NCBI GenBank assembly: GCA_036939755.1
Contig: JALLAZ010000569.1
Span: 1 to 13,841 of the forward strand
Origin: Stephanodiscus triporus
Taxonomy: Eukaryota; Bacillariophyta; Thalassiosirophyceae; Thalassiosirales; Thalassiosiraceae
Reading direction: 5' to 3'
Length of the DNA: 13,841 nucleotides
Within the stretch, counting starts at the first letter, position 1, and the number at the start of each line of letters is the position of its first letter. Made by a program: the position numbers and the translations under genes. The notes beneath the pieces were generated by a model, which saw only the letters and a program-made list of their open reading frames with translations, did not search any database and had not been told where the DNA came from. Shown here in pieces: positions 9,437 through 13,841 of the stretch.

Positions 9437-9920
9437 CGTTGAAGAAGCTGTTCTGCTCGGTTGTACTCAACTGTTGGATTGAATGGAGATAATGACAGAC
9501 AAGTCGGATTTTGGGAATGGTGTGTGGTGTTGGTACACCTTTTTTGGGGGTCAAAAAAGATTCACTTCCTGCAGAGCACGCACGCACGCGACGGGGATAA
9601 GCCCCACCACTCCAACAATCAATGCCTCTCTGTAGCCTGCTTACTGCGGAATTTATACGAATCCTTCAACTTGAAATTTGTGTCACGAACTCTCTCTCGT
9701 TTCTGAAAGAAACGAGTGAAGCGGAAAAAGTGACAGCTGCTATGGCGAGCGAACAGCTGGAGGATCACTTCAAGTCAGCAGACTAATAGGGACTCCGTCT
9801 CTTAGAATCCCGCCGAGACAACAACATGAAAAATATGAACATGAAAATCACACCTTCTTCTTCCTTTTCGTCATCTGCTGTCACTCGAAAGAATGCAATA
9901 GCTTTTGCACGAATTCCGTA
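9437..9920. other. divergent intergenic region, GFAT / uncharacterised gene
   Basis: It contains the 5' flanks of both genes. Two perfect 8-bp hairpins are visible: 9539-9546 with 9552-9559 (cttttttg/caaaaaag, 5-base loop) and 9696-9703 with 9709-9716 (ctcgtttc/gaaacgag, 5-base loop). A GCAC-type short repeat lies near 9577-9590. No TATA box is obvious. A 14-codon ORF at 9742-9786 is listed separately. Confidence 0.5.
9742..9786 (+). other. 14-codon ORF in strong start context: uORF or first exon
   Basis: The ATG has G at -3 and G at +4 and encodes MASEQLEDHFKSAD before TAA. It lies about 135 bases upstream of the next plus-strand gene. It may be an upstream ORF in that gene's leader. A splice from a GT at 9774 to the AG ending at 9901 would fuse it in frame to the gene at 9921, but the donor (GTCAGC) is poor. 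It may also be chance. Confidence 0.25.
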
Positions 9921-10436
9921 ATGAGACGCCGGCGTCCGTCCTTCATCGCGCCCTATCCGCCGCCGAAGAAGGCGGAGGGGGGAGCGTCGACAATGCCGTC
10001 GTCGTCGAAGACGACGTCATTGTCCATGGGAGATCGCTCCAGCGCCACCCGCTTTTGCGTGGGCGATGCCGTCACGGTCGTGGAAGAGGTCGCGAAAGCG
10101 GGAAAGTCACTCCGGGGGCTGTCTGGAGTGGTCGTCGAAACGTGGGAAAAGTGTGACGTTGACCCAACCTGTTGCTGTGCCGAGTGGGTCGACGAGAGTT
10201 TGTCGATTCGAGTGAGGTTTGCGGCAAGCAAAGATTCTGGGAATGGGTTGTTCACAAACGACTCTTTCTTTCATTACTTTTCCGAATCGGAGCTACTGAA
10301 AGAGAAAGAGAATTCGGCTGGTGACGCCGAAGTGGTCGCATTTGATGGTCTATCGTGTAAGGCATTCAAGCTGGAAAAACTAAGCATGGGGCAACAAGCA
10401 AAAAGAATCGCAACTTTTGAAGAGACGCGGCATTAA
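9921..10436 (+). CDS. uncharacterised 171-aa Cys-containing protein, possible SH3-like fold
   Basis: I do not recognise this protein. Residues 1-43 are low complexity (RRRR, PPPKK, Ser/Thr-rich) with no clear transmembrane segment. From residue 44 the sequence looks folded: RFCVGDAVTVVEEV, then GLSGVVVETWEKCDVDPTCC, where C78, C84, C85 and C86 cluster, then RVRFAA, FHYFSESELL and AFDGLSCKAFKLEKL. The pattern of VGD, short beta-strands, G-GVV and a late VRF strand resembles small SH3-like barrels such as KOW-type domains; that is a guess from pattern only. The Cys cluster could bind a metal or form disulfides. Start is uncertain: in-frame ATGs at 9921, 9993 and 10026 are all possible, and 10026 sits just before the conserved-looking part and has G at +4. 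No intron is needed. Confidence 0.7.
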   Translation: MRRRRPSFIAPYPPPKKAEGGASTMPSSSKTTSLSMGDRSSATRFCVGDAVTVVEEVAKAGKSLRGLSGVVVETWEKCDVDPTCCCAEWVDESLSIRVRFAASKDSGNGLFTNDSFFHYFSESELLKEKENSAGDAEVVAFDGLSCKAFKLEKLSMGQQAKRIATFEETRH

Positions 10437-10901
10437 TGTTTATGGGAGCATTCGGGGGTGTCTAAGATCAATTGTGACAGTTGAATGATTCTACCATATG
10501 TAAAAATGTACATAGTTTAATGCATGTGCAATACTACAGTACTCCACAATCGTCTTTTAATTAAGAATCCTAAACCTTCAATCTCCCATCCTTAGGGTTA
10601 GAGTTGGGCCTGCTGCCTTACCTGGAGGTGGAGACCCTTGACCAAGGCATTTGATGGTACGCTGGCCACCGACATGCTTTGGGAGGAAGGGTAGTGGAGG
10701 GAGATCCTCGTGCCTCGTGCCTCGTGCCCACCATAAATCAAGTTTGGGGACTCATTTGGATTTGGCTGCATGTAGCCAAAGTGGGCACGGACTATGATGT
10801 AAAGAATTTGGAGGTGTGGGGGCATTAGCGGTAGTAATAAATGCATGCAGTATTAACATTTTTTACTGCTCTAGCATTTACATTCCATTACTAGGTACTT
10901 G
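10437..10901. other. intergenic, no gene seen
   Basis: It includes the 3' UTR of the upstream gene and the far promoter of the PDH E1 alpha gene. Apart from a 7-bp triplicate at 10707-10727 I see no coding signal. The short open frames on either strand look like chance. Confidence 0.55.
10707..10727. repeat. 7-bp tandem repeat, three copies
   Basis: The unit ctcgtgc is repeated three times without mismatch. It is a simple-sequence expansion in intergenic DNA. Confidence 0.9.
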
Positions 10902-10944
10902 GTAACTGCTGTAACGCGTGTTACTTGTAACTTAAAACGGTAAC
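10902..10944. promoter_or_regulatory. cluster of GTAAC words upstream of PDH E1 alpha
   Basis: GTAAC occurs at 10902, 10911, 10927 and 10940, and its complement GTTAC at 10920: five copies in 43 bases, about 50-95 bases upstream of the TATA box. The first site extends to TAACTG, which matches the Myb core YAAC[TG]G. Dense repetition at this distance suggests transcription-factor binding, but that is inference. Confidence 0.4.
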
Positions 10945-10996
10945 AAAGTTTTTACCTCTGAGTGTTGGCGACGAGACTTACTCTTGTCCGTGTATG

Positions 10997-11006
10997 TATA
11001 TAAATA
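10997..11006 (+). promoter_or_regulatory. TATA box of the PDH E1 alpha gene
   Basis: TATATAAATA lies 62 bases before the chosen ATG. With the usual 25-35 base spacing, transcription would start near 11030 and give a 5' UTR of about 40 bases. This supports the ATG at 11068 as the first codon. Confidence 0.65.
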
Positions 11007-11067
11007 TCTTCCCAGAGTTCCTTGTTGGTTGTTGGGCTTCCACTCAAATATTCTCTGCAGTAATAAA

Positions 11068-11835
11068 ATGTTTGCCACCAAAGCGGCATCGCTCCTCCTC
11101 CGGCGTTCGGCGGCATCGTCCTCATCGTCCGTCGCTGCCGTCGCCTTCCTACGCAATGGCTTCGCCAACGGCAACGTGCGATCCATGTCCTCGAACGTCG
11201 GGACCTTCGACCTAACGGGGTCCTTCGAAACTTACGGCCTCGACACCGCGCCCAAGAACTCCGTCGAAATGACCAAGGAAGAGCTCTTGAAACACTTTGA
11301 GTTGATGTACACGATGCGCCGCATGGAAATCACGTGCGACAACGAGTACAAGGCGCGCGCGATACGCGGTTTTTGCCATCTCTACGATGGTCAAGAGGCC
11401 GTCGCCACCGGCATCAACGCTGCGTTCGAACCCGAGGACTCGTGGATCACGAGCTACCGCTGTCACTGCGTGGCATTGGCACGTGGAGGGACTGTGTCAT
11501 CGATCCTGGCCGAGCTATTCGGAAACATCGGGGGTGCCACCGAGGGAAAGGGCGGGTCCATGCACTTTTACAACAAGGCGTCCAACTTCTACGGCGGACA
11601 GGGCATCGTGGGGGCGCAGGTCCCGGTTGGTCTGGGGCTTGCTTTCGCCAATCATTACAATGCCACGCCTGGAAAGCCGATGCAGGTTGCCATCGCTTGC
11701 TACGGCGACGGTGCGGCCAATCAGGGACAGATTTGGGAGAGTGCCAACATGGCGAGTTTGTGGAATTTGCCCATGATCTTCTGCATTGAGAATAACCACT
11801 ACGGAATGGGAACGAGTCAGGATCGCCATTCTTCC

Positions 11836-11873
<38 letters not shown>

Positions 11874-11949
11874 TGTCAGGATTGATGGAATGAACGTTCT
11901 GGCGGTTAAGGAGGGGATGCGATTCGTTAAGGAGTGGGTCGGGGCGGGC

Positions 11950-11981
<32 letters not shown>

Positions 11982-12312
11982 CCGTTACCATGGACACTCT
12001 ATGTCCGATCCTGGAACCACCTATCGCAATCGTGAGGAGATCGCTTTGACCCGATCTACTCGCGACCCTATCGAGTTGGTCAAGCGAACCCTCATCGACG
12101 CCGGATTCGCCGACGCCGAACAAATCAAGGACATCGAAAAGGTCATCAGGAAGGAGGTGGCTGCCGAGTGCAAGGCGGCTAAGGCCTCCCCTAAGACTGC
12201 GATTGAGCCTCACCTCTATGAATATGTGTTCTCATCTAATGGTGGGAAGAAGCAGAATGAGTTCCCTCCTCATATTCGCATGCCAGACTTTGCGAAGTCT
12301 AAATGGTATTAG
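11068..12312 (+). CDS. pyruvate dehydrogenase E1 component subunit alpha, mitochondrial
   Basis: With E1 beta this subunit forms the thiamine-diphosphate-dependent decarboxylase of the mitochondrial PDH complex, converting pyruvate to an acetyl group on E2 lipoate. The product is 414 aa and intronless, close to the usual 390-400. Residues 1-40 (MFATKAASLLLRRSAASSSS onward) are an import leader with likely cleavage near VRSMSS. The TPP motif is complete: GDGAANQGQ begins at G213 and ends 31 residues later at N242-N243. Other family marks are MYTMRRMEI, RGFCHLYDGQEA, TSYRCH, GGSMHFY and GIVGAQVPVGLG. The phosphorylation loop YRYHGHSMSDPGTTYR keeps the site 1 Ser (S311); site 2 is Thr (T318) where mammals have Ser, and a Ser (S250) stands at the site 3 position. 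Control by PDH kinase is therefore plausible. 11068 is the first ATG in frame, has AAA before it, and lies downstream of a TATA box. The mitochondrial rather than plastid form is inferred from the eukaryotic-type sequence and leader. Confidence 0.96.
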
Positions 12313-13242
12313 ATGTTACTATCTAGTGGGTCTCTCTTTGACGTGAAGTCATTAAATGTAAAGCTGTCCATTGGCATCAGTCAAAATTACATAAAAACTA
12401 TGCCAATCTCGCCTGTGTGAGGGGAGTTAAAGCTGATGGTTTTTTGTAGGGCGACGGTTAATAAATTTAGATCTACTACATTGGAGACGTTAGCTGCTCT
12501 TAACCAGAATTGAATTTTTATTTAATACTCGTTATGTCTAGCAGCTGTTTATTAGAGTAGTTGTTGCTACTCTCAATCGACCTTGTCTTGCCAATTGCTG
12601 CGGAGAAATGGATGCCTTATAGGTCTCCAATGCGACGACGGGTGAGCAATTTTGTTGGCATGACAATATACAAAAAGATTAGCTTAGCAACAGTCAATAC
12701 ATCATATATTTACGCACTTAAGGATGATTGTTCCGTAACTCGGACCGATACAATGGACTATTTGCATTGGGTTCAACGAAACAGAAAAAGAATGATATGA
12801 ACTTTAGAATTGTTATCATGAATGGAATATCAAAACCATATCAAAAAATGAAGATGATCTATGGCGTTTCACAGTTGGTAACATACGCGGATCATTATTC
12901 GATTCAAAGAAAAAAATGGTGTCCTGAGATTGAATCTCTCTCAGATCAGTCACTCTAGATATCTATGACTCCATAGCCGTGCAACTAATTCTCATACATA
13001 CATTACACTAATATGGATTATCACACTATTGTTCCCCGCCATACCATCAAAAATGCCACTAAGAAACCTTCAACCTTCCTTGTAATGGAAACCTCGATCA
13101 ACTGCCGATTCGTTTCCGCCATTCGCGTGCCAATCTTAAGCCCAACGTGCACAACCCGAGATGAATCCACCTAAAATTTGTATAGTACTTTCAACCCATT
13201 CCAAGAGGCCACCACCAATCGACGACGCTATAAGCCGACCGT
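12313..13242. other. long AT-rich intergenic region
   Basis: It holds the 3' UTR of the PDH E1 alpha gene and perhaps, at 13098-13170, a second exon of the small membrane protein gene. Between 12313 and 13097 I see only short chance open frames with no protein-like composition, no tRNA-like structure and no repeat of note. Confidence 0.5.
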
Positions 13243-13470
13243 TTACCAAGGCTTGGGAAAATCGGTATCTCCCTTGAGCATGGCCCTCCCCACCGTGCGC
13301 GGCCAACTGATCAACTTCTCCAGGAAGTCTGTACAATCCTTGATGAAAGGAAAGATTCCCTCGAAGGCGATGAGCAAGCACCACCACCACGCGAGGAACC
13401 AGGAGACCGGCCACGCGATGAAGACGAGGAGGAGTAACCAGAGGATGCTGTAAACAATAGTCGACGCCAT
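13243..13470 (-). CDS. Trp-rich small membrane protein, 75 aa (or 98 aa if spliced)
   Basis: I do not recognise a named family. Residues 5-23 (IVYSILWLLLLVFIAWPVS) are strongly hydrophobic. Residues 24-43 (WFLAWWWCLLIAFEGIFPFI) form a second Trp-rich hydrophobic stretch, and a soluble tail KDCTDFLEKLISWPRTVGRA follows. Eight Trp in 75 residues is very high. The start has a strong context (A at -3, G at +4). Unlike most short open frames nearby, it has a coherent topology of two membrane helices or a re-entrant hairpin plus an amphipathic segment. The stop at 13243 overlaps a consensus-like donor (GTAAAC at 13246). Splicing to the AG ending at 13171 removes 76 nt and continues in frame for 23 residues (WWIHLGLCTLGLRL, then REWRKRIGS) to a stop at 13098. 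Both versions are plausible. Function unknown. Confidence 0.65.
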   Translation of the reverse strand: MASTIVYSILWLLLLVFIAWPVSWFLAWWWCLLIAFEGIFPFIKDCTDFLEKLISWPRTVGRAMLKGDTDFPKPW

Positions 13471-13804
13471 GGTGTTGGGCAGGGGGGAAAGAATAGAGTA
13501 TTACCTAAAGTGTATGTAGAAATGACACAACTTGAGCAAAAACTGCTTTATCCAGCATCCACAACGTGCAACTGCTTTTCTTTCACAAAATGGAGAAATC
13601 GCCAATCGACGGAAAAGATTCATTGATTCTCTTTATCGGGGACATCAATTTTGAATTTGCGATTTTCAGCGTATTCAACTTCCCGAAACCTCTTTTTTCG
13701 CCTGAAAATTCACAACAGTTCCAGCGTATGTACGTATGTAAAAAGAGAAAAGATCCAGGCGCAATACATCGCTAATTTACGTTAAATTGGATATTCTACC
13801 ACCC
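13471..13804. other. AT-rich flank upstream of the small membrane protein gene
   Basis: It should hold that gene's promoter on the minus strand. A pyrimidine-rich stretch on the minus strand lies just before the start codon. No TATA box, gene or RNA gene is evident. Confidence 0.5.
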
Positions 13805-13840
13805 ACTATGAATTCGTAGTTTGACTATGAATTCATAGTC
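13805..13840. repeat. tandem pair of 18-bp palindromic units
   Basis: Two head-to-tail units, actatgaattcgtagttg and actatgaattcatagtcc, differ at three positions. Each is centred on GAATTC. The string gactatgaattcatagtc at 13823-13840 is a perfect 18-bp palindrome, and the first unit is the same with one mismatched pair. The array reaches the window edge and may continue beyond it. Confidence 0.85.
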
Positions 13841-13841
13841 C

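Noticed and set aside
9539..9716. Two short perfect hairpins as terminators or RNA elements
   Set aside because: 8-bp stems in a eukaryotic intergenic region are common by chance and have no partner signal.
10591..10600. TTAGGGTTAG, telomere-like
   Set aside because: Only about one and a half units, expected by chance; not an interstitial telomere.
10984..11067. Upstream extension of PDH E1 alpha
   Set aside because: The frame is open but begins with TTG, and it runs across the TATA box. The first ATG is at 11068.
11515..12213. 232-codon open frame on the minus strand
   Set aside because: Antisense to the well-conserved PDH E1 alpha, with no motif of its own.
12561..12958. Two overlapping short plus-strand open frames
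   Set aside because: AT-rich, no protein-like pattern, no start context or splice support.
13566..13775. 69-codon plus-strand open frame near the right end
   Set aside because: Phe/Lys-rich chance frame in AT-rich DNA, with no recognisable domain.

Overview
The window looks like nuclear DNA of a eukaryotic alga, most likely a diatom or another photosynthetic stramenopile. Genes carry short GT-AG introns of 76-135 nt. Start codons sit in purine(-3) contexts rather than behind Shine-Dalgarno sites. Three proteins begin with organelle-type presequences. One secreted-type protease has the Pro/Thr-rich linker and Cys-containing modules familiar from diatom surface proteins. The organism assignment is inference from style, not from a marker gene.

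Layout, left to right. (1) A 43-bp tandem repeat, then a GC-rich, coding-like but frameshifted plus-strand relic (about 147-1300). (2) An intact intronless RraA/HMG-aldolase-like gene on the minus strand (1625-2491) with a mitochondrial-type presequence. (3) Divergent from it, a three-exon plus-strand gene (about 3090-6434) for an M6 metalloprotease with three C-terminal modules. (4) Convergent with that, a six-exon minus-strand gene (6810-9436) for glutamine:fructose-6-phosphate amidotransferase (GFAT), whose catalytic Cys lies behind a 75-residue presequence. (5) A plus-strand uncharacterised Cys-containing protein (9921-10436). (6) An intronless plus-strand gene (11068-12312) for mitochondrial pyruvate dehydrogenase E1 alpha, with a TATA box and a cluster of GTAAC words upstream. 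(7) A long AT-rich gap, then a Trp-rich small membrane protein on the minus strand (13243-13470, possibly spliced on to 13098). (8) The last 36 bases are a tandem palindromic repeat.

There are no operons. Three unrelated metabolic enzymes with organelle-type leaders lie within 11 kb: RraA-like, GFAT and PDH E1 alpha. If the RraA-like protein is a pyruvate-forming aldolase or an oxaloacetate decarboxylase, its product would feed PDH in the same compartment. GFAT is the entry step to UDP-GlcNAc, hence to glycans and chitin. Base composition is not uniform: everything up to about 5.1 kb is strongly GC-rich, and from about 5.2 kb on it is balanced or AT-rich, with the change falling inside the protease gene.

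I see no CRISPR, rRNA, tRNA, insertion sequence or virus-like gene. The items most worth checking are the GFAT leader with its buried nucleophile, the spliced protease-module fusion, the frameshifted left-end gene, and the small Trp-rich membrane protein.
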